From the NCBI GenBank assembly GCA_947095585.1, contig OX352761.1:109417890-109481889 (forward strand): a stretch of DNA of 64,000 nt, given 5' to 3'. Numbering within the stretch: position 1 is the first letter of the stretch; every line of letters starts with the position of its first letter. This document shows positions 23,598 to 34,021 of the stretch, piece after piece. The notes beneath the pieces were generated by a model, which did no database searches, was not told the DNA's origin, and saw nothing but the letters and a program-made list of their open reading frames with translations. Origin of the DNA: Nephrocerus scutellatus. Lineage: Eukaryota > Arthropoda > Insecta > Diptera > Pipunculidae. The translations under genes were made by a program, and so were the position numbers.

Positions 23598-25030
23598 TCG
23601 ATGGTGATATTTGAAATTAGAGTAGAAGATTTTCTCTCATTTATTTGCAGCCCCAGATTTCGTGCCGCCTGCTCTATCTGGATGAAAGCTTCCTGTACGG
23701 TTTCTACCAACGATGTCAATATAGTCTGCGTAAGCCAGTCGTATAGAGGATTGTTCCTCTCGCCGTTACGTCAGAGTCTCGGATCACTTTCTCCAACGCC
23801 AGGTTGAAGAGGATGCCGGCCAGTCCATCCCATCGTCGGAGCATGTTATAGATGTTGAATGGGCTTGATAGTGATCCGGATATTTTTACTTGGCTTATAA
23901 CATTGGTCATGATCAACCAACATAGTCGTGTCAGTTTATTTGGGATGCCGAATTCTCTATTGGCTTTATAAAGTTCTACTCTGGCTATGCTATTATAGGC
24001 GGCTTTAAAGTCTATAAAAATATGGTGTAGTGAGTTTTGAAACTCTAGACATTTTTCCATCACCTGCCTAAGGGTGTAAATCTGATCAGTTATTGATTTG
24101 CCTGGGATGAAGCCACACTGGTATGGACCAATGATGACTTTAGCATATGGGGCTATCCTGTCTTGAAGGATAGAGGAGAAAATCTTATACGCGGTACTCA
24201 ACAACGTTATACCACGATAATTGCTGCATTTTGTGATATCTCCCTTCTTATGTATGGACCATTAGATGCCTCTTCGCCAGTCTTCTGGCATAGCTTCTTC
24301 TTTCGATACTTGCACTATTATTTCATGAATTGCTTGGTGTAATGTGGGGCCTCCTATTTTTATCAGTTCCGCTGGAATCCCATCAGATCCCGGGCCTTAT
24401 TATTTTTGAGCCGATTTATCACTCTGCTAACTTCGTCTATGCTTGGTGGCGGCAGCATAGTATGGAATTGGTGGAGCCTTCAATTCCTCAGTTAGTTGGC
24501 CATTAGCAACTCATGAAAGTGCTCTTCTCATCGCTCTAAGATGCCTTTAAGATTGGCGATCTGATAACCCTCTTTGTCGTTGCAGTATGCGCAACGCGGC
24601 GTATATTGCGTCATACCTCTTTGGTAGAACTTCCGCGCCTGGTGCGGTCCTTGGTCTCGGTACTGCTGTAGTTCACGGACTCTTCTCCCAGGCTACTTTC
24701 TTTTGCCGGTGAACGGTTTTTTCATATCTTCTGAGCTCTTTATATTCATCTTCGCGTGTCCGCGTTATATTAAATTGTTGCATTCTTACGTTCAGTCGCT
24801 TGCTTATATTTGTCATCGAACCAGTAGTTCCGATATCTACGAGTACTGCCTAAGATGATGTCAACAGTACTAATGACAGTATTCTTAAGGAGTCTCCATT
24901 TCTCTTCTAGGTCCGACATCTCAGTCCCAGGACTTACTACCCCTGAATTTGGGTGAGTCTTATCGCTTGACCGTAGTTGTTTCTGGTATTTTCGGTGCGA
25001 ACGGCAGCCGTGTTGACTCAAAACTTATTC
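23598..25030 (-). pseudogene. RTE-like non-LTR family A, linker plus RT relic
   Basis: Minus strand from 25030: linker MSDLEEKWRLLKNTVIS and YRNYWFDDKYKQATERKN, then EYKELRRYEKTVHRQKK (about 24740), the RT start with GPGSDGIPAELIK (about 24390), HKKGDITKCSNYRGITLLST (about 24200), GFIPGKSITDQIYTLRQ, HIFIDFKAAYNSI (palm motif A) and LAYADYIDIVGR (about 23735-23700), then QIEQAARNLGLQINE (about 23660). Motif C reads YADY where YADD is expected, so the polymerase active site is mutated. Stops and frameshifts also break the frame. Truncated at both ends; no 3' tail seen at 23598. Confidence 0.85.
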
Positions 25031-25477
25031 TCGGATGCAGTCTTTTGTGATGCACTTGGACTGATTCAAAGAATCAACTGAGCGCTTCATTTCGGTATAT
25101 GGTTGCGGTTTTTGGAGCTCTATAGACGGGAGAGAATTGAAAAATCTTTTTTTTTAATTATTTATTTACCAAACTGAATTTGAGGAAGTAGTGTTACTAA
25201 TAAATAATAAAAACTCAATGTGTATATTAGTTATAACTAGTAAATTAACCTATATGGGCTTACACTACTTTCAACAATTTTTATTTTGCTTGGTTAGATC
25301 TGAATATTTTTATTATTTATTTCTACAGTGATATATATTGAAATTATGAAGAGCAAAAATTTGGTTAAAAATCCTACCGCCATATTTTATAAGAAAAAAA
25401 ATAATCAAAAATTGTTAATCACTTAAATAGACTTAAATACTAAATCACTACAGGTAGCGGTTAGGGTTAAATTTCGG

Positions 25478-25643
25478 ATACTCTCCTCCAGTCGAGCCAC
25501 CAGTATTTGCTTTCATCTAAATGGCTCTTGCCTGCCAGGTCTTTTTCAGGCACGCTGTGACAGTACCTCCAGATATAATTTCCAGCCCCATTGAGGAATT
25601 CTTCTGTCAGTGGTCCTTCTAGCAACATGGTATATTATAAGAA
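25478..25643 (-). other. Unidentified coding-like stretch
   Basis: The minus strand reads about 54 codons without a stop, including PLTEEFLNGAGNYIWRYC, VPEKDLAGKSHLDE and KYWWLDWRRVSEI before a TAA. It is rich in Trp, Tyr and charged residues, unlike random AT-rich translation. I recognise no family. It could be a terminal exon or a relic of a host gene or element. Confidence 0.3.
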
Positions 25644-26559
25644 CGTTGCATGAATATGACAAGTAGCCCAGTGCGTCCAGATACAGAAATGTCACAGATG
25701 GTATGAATCCGCTCTACAATGTATTTTTAAAGTACCCAGGATTAGGTATGTGAACTGGAGTTATTGCTATCCTTCATATAAGGATAAATGTTTATTGAGC
25801 GACCTTCAACTACTTTCAGAGAGAGTAGAGCGATTTGCTTGTTAAATTTTGTTAGGGACGTATTCACAGACTCCATTGATTATCCCCGGATATCTTATCG
25901 TTGTTTTATTTGTATGCTCGTGAAAGGCCTAGGGACCTTTTTTACATTAATCTTTGGAACAGGAACTTTATGTTGAATGATCCGATGGTGAAATGTTCTT
26001 TTGCTTTCAACTCCATTTGCAATCTGATTTATTTTTTCATGTAAAAATTAGCGCTTAATAAAACTGATAAATGAATTATTTAGATAATCAATTTCTCATA
26101 TAAGTGTTTGTAAATCTTAGTTTTTAAGTCCGTTTATATCTTAAACTATAAATAAATAAATATAAATAGTGTTTTTAAAATATAATGTTCTTTTTGGTAT
26201 ATAAATGGATTTTTACAAAAAGCTTAAGCTTTTATTTATTTTTCAATTATTTCCAAGTATGAATATTTCTACATATTTTAAAATTTAAAGCTACAAATCA
26301 CAATATATGCAAGAAGAATAAAGCATACATAGGTTCGTAGTTTTTCAATTATATATCTTTTCTAAAAACTAATTTCATGACAAATTGAAATTCAATTCTA
26401 AGAAAAGGCAGACGACTTTTACACCTTTGATCATCTTTGATTGTAATTCCCCGAAAGGGTATTCAGCACTGGTTCCACATTCACAGTAGTTATTTTTTAA
26501 ACGTTATTGGCTCCGCTTCATAATAACTAATGCACCAAATTATATCTAGGGGTAGGGGC

Positions 26560-26747
26560 AATGAGGTCTGGTCAGACCTTTCTGATTTTCAATTTTTAAT
26601 CATTTTATTTCCGACTAAATTATAATCTGAAACTCTTTGATATCTATAAACTGGATTCTTTGAGTCCAAACCAATTATCTTAAATGCAAATATGTCACTT
26701 CTATAGAAGAAAAAAAGTGAGCCGCGCGGTCTGGTCAGACCTAGACA
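26560..26747. repeat. Two copies of a GGTCTG-GT-CAGACC dyad
   Basis: AGGTCTGGTCAGACCT occurs near 26565-26580 and CGGTCTGGTCAGACCTA near 26728-26744, about 165 bp apart. Each is an inverted repeat with a 2-base centre. They may be the ends of a small inverted-repeat element or paired sites. Confidence 0.5.
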
Positions 26748-26980
26748 AAATATTATAATTATGATAGAAAATAGAATAGCTGTATTCACAGCGTAGCAGT
26801 ATAGTACAGCACCTACTTTGCACCTACCTAGTCAAAGAATAATTTGTATAGGCCAAGCCACAATATTATTAATTGAAGTTCCTATCAGACCTTACGGAAT
26901 CAATAAGCGCTGGCTCTCCTAGGGTTATACTTTCAAAAACCATAAAAATTTTCAAGATTACAGCTTTATTTCCACGAAAT

Positions 26981-27100
26981 AAAATGCCGACGGCATGGTA
27001 ACATTTTGAAGAAGACGGATCTTACTGGCTATTTTCGTACTTAGCTTATTTCTGTGTCATATTTTGGAATATCCTAAAGTAGTCAACCCGTCGGCATTTT
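26981..27100. repeat. 13-bp perfect inverted repeat enclosing 94 bp
   Basis: AAAATGCCGACGG (26981-26993) is matched exactly by CCGTCGGCATTTT (27088-27100). The GC-rich core stands out in AT-rich surroundings. This could be a very short MITE or a stem-loop. Confidence 0.55.
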
Positions 27101-28974
27101 CACTTTCAAAATTGATGTGCTCGTTTAATGCTGCATTAACATACGTTATAATTTCAATCGGCAAAGTATAAAATTTATCTGTATGACTTTTCAACCAGGA
27201 ATGTACACCTGAATGCCTAATCAGCGAATGTGCTGCGATACTTATGTGCTGCTGTTATTTGCATATCATCTTTAATCGGGAAGAATCAACAGATTGCAGC
27301 TGAATGTCACCCCGGTCCACCGTGTCTTCCCAATGAGAGAAATTTCAAATAGAAAACATTCGTACGCATTGTATATAACAAACATTTACGCACATTTTGC
27401 CTATAATTAGGCAAACCTACTTATAATAATATGTCCATGTAGGGGGGTATCACATAATGCAAGGACAAATAGTATATACTATTGTATAGGATTTATGCCC
27501 AATCGCAATGTACATACATTTATGTACGACTCTGCAATTCAATTATAAATGTTGCTTCTGTGGTAAATGGGTTAAGTTTATATCAACCAACTCAAAGAAC
27601 TAAGCAGCAAACAGGCTCATTATCCTTATTAGGTGAAGGTGCGAGCATCTGTGTATGTGTGTGTTACATATGTACATATTATGTTAATAAGACAAAAGTC
27701 AATGGCAATTATGTGACGATGATGGTGAAAGTTTAACGACCTCGCATTGATTAGAAGTTAGGGCGTCTGGAGGGGTGTGTCGGCGGTATGTTTGTCTGAC
27801 ACACATACACACACAGCCGTTCATTAAAATGTGTGTGGCAGCTCATTATTAATATCGGTGCTATAATTATTGATGTACATTTGATGCAGCCACCGCAAAT
27901 GAATAACTTATTTATTAGGTAGGTAAGCGTGCATGCGTTTATATGGTAATGCAGAATACGGCGGCCTCGACATTCGAAATATTAAATGTGTTATATGTTA
28001 AATATATGTCACACATTGATTTTGAATGGAACGACAAAATATAGTAAGCTAAACTACAGCAGCACATCCGTAACATCAGCAGTAATTTGCCGCGCGCACT
28101 ATCCGTTGAGAAAAACTTTCTCTTTCACTTGACATCACTTGGTAATATTTATATATCTATATAAAACATTTAAGTACATAACATATCTTGCACTTGTATC
28201 TGTGGGAAACACAAGAGAAAAACGTACGCGCTTAGCAATAACGTTTTATGCTCGTCGTAGTAGTTGGATTTGTAAAAATGCCGGCTACATGCTGCCGGTT
28301 TGTTTGAACTGCGCTCACTAACCACCCAACCCCACTTAGCCATAATAACACAGTGTTGCAATATGATTGCATGTAAGGTGGCAATAGTAGCACGATGACG
28401 TCACGAATAATTTTATTTTTTTATTCTGTGAAAACGAAAACGCAAAAAAAAAAACTTCATTACGTATTCAGGAGGAGCAAACAAAGTAAAATAAATGAAT
28501 GAAATAGTTGAATAGTTGAGCTACCTACTGTGTGTGACACGAAGCAAAATAAAACACAAAACATAAAACTATATACTACTTGTAGTAAAATTATAGAAAT
28601 GTATGCGATGTTGAAGAACTTTTAGGTGCAAAGCGGCTGAGAATGAGATAATTAGGGTAAGTTGTGGTATTACAGTTGTTCATATGTTAATTTGAACATT
28701 AAATTAAAGATTTCATACTTGGCTTTAGAAAATAGCTCCGCAGACCAGTCTCGAGCTCGTGAGAATATCATTTGGACATTTGCATGGCTTTCAAGACTTG
28801 AAAGGTTTGTGGTTTGTTGTGGTAAACGCGAGATTTCAAAAAAGCCTTAAAAGCCTTTTGTAAATAAATTGATAAATAAGATAAATTTTTCAAAAAATAT
28901 GATGTCTTGAATAACAAAAAAAACAAAAAGAGTAGATAAGTATTCCTCTCATTAACGTTAGATATACTTTGGAT

Positions 28975-29903
28975 AGGTTAGGTCTGTATTCAGAAAGCCG
29001 ACCCACTTAGACCAATATCTATTCCACATGGATCGAGAGGATTTCTCGTCCTACTCATTAAACCAGTTAGCGCTTCGAATGAAGCGTAGAAGACTTTTGA
29101 TGTCAGTGCTTGACAAATCGTTAAGGTCGTACAGGATTACGGAGCTGCACCAAATGACAACAAATGTGGAAAGGGAGGCAAATGTTGCGGGTTTAAAGAT
29201 TAATACTAATTAATTAATTAATACAAAACCAAAATCATCAACCTTGGCATTAGCTCAGTAACCCAAGTTAACATTGCTGGACAACCGGTAGAGGGAGTAG
29301 AGAGTTTCCAATATCTTGAGAGTATTGTCTCGACCGAAGGTAGAACCGAACAGGACATTGTCAACCGAATCGGCAAAGCAAAATCAGTGTTTGGAATGAT
29401 GTCCATGATATGGCGAAGCAATGCGATCAGCTTAAACACCAAGCTGCGACTGTGTTCCGTTCAAATGTTGTGCTGTTTTATGGGTGCAGCACTTGGAAGA
29501 TGACCGCTATTATCACAATAAGATTACAAACGTTCGTAAATAGGTGCCTATGGAACATCTTAAGGGTTTTCTGGCCTAACCGTATCTCTAACGAACATCT
29601 TTACCAGAGAACGGGTCAGGAACCAATAGGCACGACCATCAACGACGGAAGTGGCAGTGGATTGGTCATACACTCCGAAAAGGCGACAGTTCCATAGCAA
29701 ACTACGCAATGCAATGGAATCCATTATCCCAGGTTAGTAGAAGAAAGGGTCTTCCGAGAAATACATGGTGCAGAACAGTTGAGGAGGAGTCACGGCAATT
29801 GGGAAAGAGTTTGAGAGAGCTGAAGCTCATTGCCAGGAACCGCACGCGATGGCGCGTAGGCGTAGTAGAGGCCCTAGGACCCACAAATCACAAAGGGATA
29901 TAG
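28975..29903 (+). pseudogene. Non-LTR family B, RT C-terminal region relic
   Basis: Frame-shifted motifs in order: TTNVEREANVAGLKINT, ITQVNIAGQPVEGVESFQY-like codons, STEGRTEQDIVNRIGKAK, FGMMSMIWRSNAISLNTKLR, VLFYGCSTWKMT, LQTFVNRCLWNILR, then NRISNEHLYQRTGQEPIGT and a terminal ELKLIARNRTRWRVGVVEAL, with the stop at 29901-29903. Together they are the thumb and C-terminal tail of an APE-type ORF2, and the same set occurs reversed at 54585-55170. The palm and endonuclease are missing upstream, so this copy is 5' truncated near 28975. Confidence 0.8.
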
Positions 29904-29924
29904 GACAGAAGTAAAGTAAGTATC

Positions 29925-30250
29925 CTCCTTTAACATAAGTTTGCATGTATCAATTGGTATGCCTAAGGAACCATTTTCAGGTAGAAGGGGCATCGTAGTA
30001 CCATTTTTGGCGAACTCATCGGCCCTGCATTAACCCAGAATGTCCTATGCCCCGGTACCCAATACAGGTGAATGTTAAACTACTGCTCCATCTCCCTGAG
30101 AGACGATCGACAGTCTAGAGCTACAATAGAGTACGTAGAGACTGATTCTAGGGATTTCAAAGCTGCTTGACTTTCCGAGAAGATGCGGATTTTCTTTGTG
30201 AATATGACGTTTCTCTTCAGCCAAGACAGGACTTCTTGAATCGTCATTTT
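29925..30250 (-). pseudogene. RNase H domain relic, minus strand (I/LOA type)
   Basis: Minus-strand codons from 30250 read TIQEVLSWLKRNVIFTKKIR, then IFSESQAALKSLESVSTYS, LDCRSSLREMEQ, then (after a stop) FNIHLYWVPGH and a decayed VNA..(A)DEFAKNG-like block, followed by MPLLPENGSLGIPIDTCKL. These are the RNase H boxes of I/LOA-clade ORF2 proteins. The usual catalytic Asp of FSDSQ is Glu here. The domain lies about 1.5 kb beyond a minus-strand LOA-like RT (31755-32381) in the right order, so both may be parts of one element split by later insertions. Confidence 0.65.
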
Positions 30251-30384
30251 TTCTGCTTGAAAAACACTGCAGTAATGCAGTAATTAAGGAAAAATGGACC
30301 AAAATTTTATTAATGCGTGTAAATTTCTTAGCAAAACGGGATTTATTTCCTTAAAAAAAACCAAAATCTGTATTTGACAACTGC
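30251..30384. other. Spacer
   Basis: A short AT-rich spacer between the RNase H relic and the gypsy-like relic. Nothing is seen in it. Confidence 0.4.
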
Positions 30385-30960
30385 TAATGCTTGGTGTGTT
30401 GCGTGTATGGTATGTTTTGTTAGTAATGCCAACTTACTCGTTTAGCGCTGTTCCCTTTGATTTCTTGTTGGGGAATTTATCTCCAACAGTTTTCACTAAG
30501 GAAGGTTTATTACCTGATCAAGAAAAAGTAGAAAAAGTTTCTGCAATCAACAGCTCGAAAAAAACCAACCGACAAGCGAATATTGGGAATTGTAACACAC
30601 CTAAGTAAATTTATTTCTAATCACTCTATCGCTACAGATCCACTTCGGCAGTTGCTCACAAAAAATTCAGCTCGGGGTTCTGGCATGACGTGCCACGGGC
30701 AAGCGAAGTTAATTCATATTGCAATTGTACATTATGGTCAAAATGATGCCATTGAAACCGATTACAAGCCACTAGAAAGCTCATTGAGAACTCACCAGCT
30801 AAGTTTCAATGCATTTTACTTAACGTTCAACAATACGCACCTAAAGTTTTTTATGTTAAAGGAAGCAAACTATTTATTGCCGATTCTCTTATTCGTGAAT
30901 GCTGTTATCCAAAACCAGTGTATAAACTGCGCTAGGAATGCAAATCATTCTGGCAAAATC
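30385..30960 (+). pseudogene. Gypsy-like LTR-retrotransposon pol relic (RT connection / RNase H)
   Basis: Reads FTKEGLLPDQEKVEKV, then GIVTHLSKFISNHSIATDPL and RQLLTKNS, the end of the gypsy-type RT. It then jumps to HYGQNDAIETDYKPLES, a stretch matching the end of gypsy RNase H (normally D.D.YKPL), and in another frame QQYAPKVFYVKGSKLFIADS. The middle of RNase H is deleted, and the joint at about 30680-30712 holds the phrase GTGCCACGGGCAAGCGAAGT, the tip motif of dispersed repeat P. Frameshifts throughout. No LTRs, protease or integrase are seen nearby. Old, dead fragment; described as found. Confidence 0.75.
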
Positions 30961-31139
30961 TAGTGAAGCATTGAAACGCTACAAAATAGAAACGGAAAAT
31001 AGTAGCGATAGTCGCAACATATATCAAGTACGGTTGGCTAAACGTCATTAAAAACGTATAAGAAAAATCTAAGAAAGACTTTACATATCGAGATGAACTA
31101 TAAAGCTATGACGGATTAATATTTATTATTTCATTATTA

Positions 31140-31655
31140 GTATTTATTCAACCTGAGTCGCAACGGGAGATATTCTCGAAATGAAAAGTGGACTTATCAA
31201 GGCGATCACATTGAAGAAGTGCGAGAGTACAAATATTTGGGAGTCGTGCTTACCTCTAATCAAAGTATGAACAAACACCTTGTAGCCAAATCGTCAGAAG
31301 CCAAACGAGCACTTTCATCAATATGGAGTATCTGAAATAAAAATAAATAAAACGACACGACAGATATTATAAGCCTCATACTTAAAATACGAGGAGAATT
31401 GGTCAATCTAAATGTTATACCACATCGTACAGACCTTCCAATTTTGTGCGAGATTTGTACTATTAAGGAAGGGGAAGATGTGGTAATTTATTCAATTTTC
31501 AAATAACTCCGCAAGATATTTTGTGGTTCATACACATTAGAAGGCAATGAAGTTATCAACATTCTGAACGGTGACCGAGGATGGGATGTAGTTTATAATA
31601 ATGCACTGAACACACTACGTTACAGAAAGCGTGTTATCAAATGCGGCGTTTAATG
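31140..31655 (+). pseudogene. Non-LTR ORF2 C-terminal relic (LOA/jockey-like)
   Basis: The first piece (31170-31340) reads HIEEVREYKYLGVVLTSNQS then SSEAKRALSSIW, the thumb region after the RT active site. After an insertion or rearrangement at about 31340-31400 a second piece reads LPILCEICTIKEGEDVVIYS and VINILNGDRGWDVVYNNALN then LRYRKRVIK before a TAA near 31650. The second piece resembles the C-terminal zinc-knuckle-like region and tail of LOA/jockey ORF2 proteins. Stops interrupt it; no catalytic motif remains. Confidence 0.65.
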
Positions 31656-31754
31656 CATTCACTACTTATTATATCTTTTTTTCTTAAATACATTATTATT
31701 TGTAAATATATTATATTATTTCTGGTATGATATATGGTAGACGGCCATTAACTA

Positions 31755-32381
31755 ACCAAACTCATCTGCATACGCTAACTTTTTTAAACCTTCTCTTTTC
31801 AGTTTCAACAGTAAGCAACTGATCGTTGCGGTGTTCCTCTTACTAACCGCCTTTTTATTATGGAGCCCCCAAGATCTGCCTAGGAGAATATGATTGATTA
31901 GCCTGCTTCTAGGATAGTCCACCTCTAGGTTAGACAGTCCTTTAGAGATTGCCTCTGTTTGTACATTTCTGACCGCTCCCTGGATATCCAGGAAAGCTAC
32001 AAGTATGTACTCCAGGGAGTATACTGACTTATCAGTTGTGCTTACTAAGGCTGTGTCTACAGACTTCCTCTTGCAGTAAGTATGTTGGGATATTGCCCAT
32101 CTCATAGGTTTACCCTTAACCCTTATGTGTACATCTATCAACCTTAACAGGGGTTTCAAAAGAAAGAATGATAGAGTTATATGTCTCAATTCTTTTGGGT
32201 AGCCATGTGAGCATTTTCCCGCTTTTGGGATAAAAACTACCTTGATTTCCTTCCAATTCCTAGGAATGTAATTAAGCCTTTTACATCCTGTGAAAATTGC
32301 TTCTAAATATGGGAGAATCTTCTCCGAGTTATTCTGAATCTCCTCAGTGATTATCCCATCGCGACCATAACTCACAAACAT
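31755..32381 (-). pseudogene. LOA/jockey-like reverse transcriptase, truncated
   Basis: A 209-codon open frame on the minus strand with RT fingers and palm: IFTGCKRLNYIPRNWKEIKV, VFIPKAGKCS, KELRHITLSFFLLKPLLRL, SQHTYCKRKSVDTAL, LVAFLDIQGAVRNV (motif A, Asp kept) and at the end LAYADEFG where YADD is expected. The frame stops right there at 31752. The surviving length without a stop is notable, but the missing second active-site Asp, a deletion before motif C and the loss of everything downstream show it is inactive. Whole-element clade is inferred from motif spelling. Confidence 0.75.
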
Positions 32382-33022
32382 TAAAAATCATGATTTTTTA
32401 TGCACATAACTGACGATAGGAACGACATATTTGGTGTTTCTTTTTTTGTTTTGTTCGTTACACTCCCGGATATATTTTTAGCAAAAGAAAACTTGGGAAA
32501 ATTACAAAAGAGTGTACGAAAATTTGGAAAACGATAAATTGGATATTTTTGGAGGAAATAACTCAGATGATTTAAAATAAAATTAAATTAGTTTTTACTT
32601 TTGTGTAGATTCTTGATCTGAACAGCAGTCGTTTTTTCATTTCTATTCCAATAGTAGGCGCTATGTGTGCAAATGTCATTTGATATTTGAAAGCTGATCC
32701 ACGGTGAACGGTCTTATTTTTGCGATCTGTCAACGCATCCCAATGATTCCGCCCGACATGCCATTAGACTTTAAGCACTTGGGGTTTCGGTTGCGGTTTG
32801 TATTCGCAATTACAATAAAGAAATAACAAGGACAATCATTGAGTGTTTGCGGCATTAACCTTGAAAATCCGTGCTTCATGAATGGTCGATTGTATGTTGA
32901 CTGTTAGAGTCTCGGAAAACCATTAGCTTTGTTTGATTACGCGCCAGACAACAAAACAAATAAAAAATAGTGCGCGTACCTTTTACTTGCGGTTGTTTGA
33001 TGTTGTGGGTAAAAATGCCGCC
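32382..33022. other. No recognisable gene
   Basis: AT-rich 640 bp upstream (on the minus strand) of the RT relic and left of the second minisatellite. No endonuclease or other motif is seen. Confidence 0.4.
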
Positions 33023-33880
33023 AAAACACTGCTAAAAGACCTCCAAATACCCCCAAAAAGACCCCAAAACTCACAAAAGAATCATAAAAATACCTCCGAA
33101 AGACACTCAAAAGAATCACAATAGACCCCCAAAAAACCCTGAAAAGATCCCCAGAAGAGACCCCAAAAAAACATAAAAAGACCCTCAAAAGGCCACCAAA
33201 AGACCATAAAAAAATTATTAAAGTCCCCCCAAAAATCATTAAAGACCTCCAAAAGATCCTCAAAAGACCCTCAAAAGGCGTCGAAAAACCTTCAAAAGAT
33301 ATTCAAAAGACTTCCCAAAAAACCCCCAAAAGACCTCAAACAGACCATCAGAAGACCCTCAAAAGACCCACAAATGACCTTAAAAAGACTGCTTAATAAA
33401 GCCAAAAAGACCCCCAAAAGGCCACCAAAAGACCATCAAAAAAATCATAAAAGACCCTCCAAAAAATCATAAAAGTCCCATAAAAGATCCTGAAATGACC
33501 ATCAAAGGGCCCCCAAAAACCTTCAAAAGATCCTCAAAAGACTTCTCAAAACACCCCTAAAGACCTCAAGAAGACCATCAAAAGACCCTCAAAAGACTCC
33601 AAAAAGCCCCCTAAAAGACATCAAAACACCCCAAAACAACCCCAAAGACCCCGAAACACACAAAAAATAGTAAAAATACCTCCGAAAGACCCTCAAAAGA
33701 AGCACAAAAGACCCTCAAAAGACTCCAAAAATACACAAAAACATCATAAAAAGACCTCCGAAGAAAAGAATCACAAAATACCACCCAAAAGAACCTCAAA
33801 AGACTCCCAGAAGATCCCCAGAATACCCCACAAGACCTCCCAAAGACCCCTAAAAGACCCCCAAAAGAACCCCTGAGGAC
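33023..33880. repeat. Minisatellite of ~10-11-bp CCCAAAAGAC-type units
   Basis: About 860 bp made of variants of (C/T)(C/T)AAAAGACC. Purine/pyrimidine asymmetry is strong: the plus strand is nearly free of T in long stretches. It ends about 60 bp before a Helitron-like 3' terminus. Hydrophobic frames on the minus strand (108 and 62 codons) arise from composition. Confidence 0.9.
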
Positions 33881-33889
33881 CCTGATTTC

Positions 33890-33973
33890 AAATAGCTATT
33901 CATAAATTCACAAAACGATCACAAACAAATTTATTGAAATTTGGAGAGCACAACGTCTGTCGGGTCAGCTAGT
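33890..33973 (+). mobile_element. Helitron-like 3' terminus
   Basis: AACGTCTGTCGGGTCAGCTA followed by GT, ending CTAG at 33969-33972 and followed by T (33973), matches the CTRR-T signature of Helitron 3' ends, preceded by a short GC-richer segment. Many non-autonomous Helitrons carry internal tandem repeats, which fits the adjoining minisatellite. No 5' TC end or Rep/helicase coding was found, so this would be a non-autonomous or truncated copy. Confidence 0.5.
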
Positions 33974-34021
33974 ATAATAATAAATAATAATAATAATATG
34001 AAATACGAAAGCCAGCAGATA

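Larger units (their letters stand above)
25031..28974. other. Long AT-rich stretch without a recognised gene
   Basis: Three small signals inside are described separately: a minus-strand coding-like stretch at 25480-25640, a pair of GGTCTGGTCAGACC dyads at 26566-26744, and a 13-bp inverted repeat at 26981-27100. The rest is AT-rich with short GT/AC runs (27650-27680, 27800-27815). Nothing else is supportable. Confidence 0.4.

Noticed and set aside
32937..33263. 108-codon hydrophobic minus-strand frame
   Set aside because: A product of the CCAAAAGACC minisatellite composition, not a membrane protein gene.
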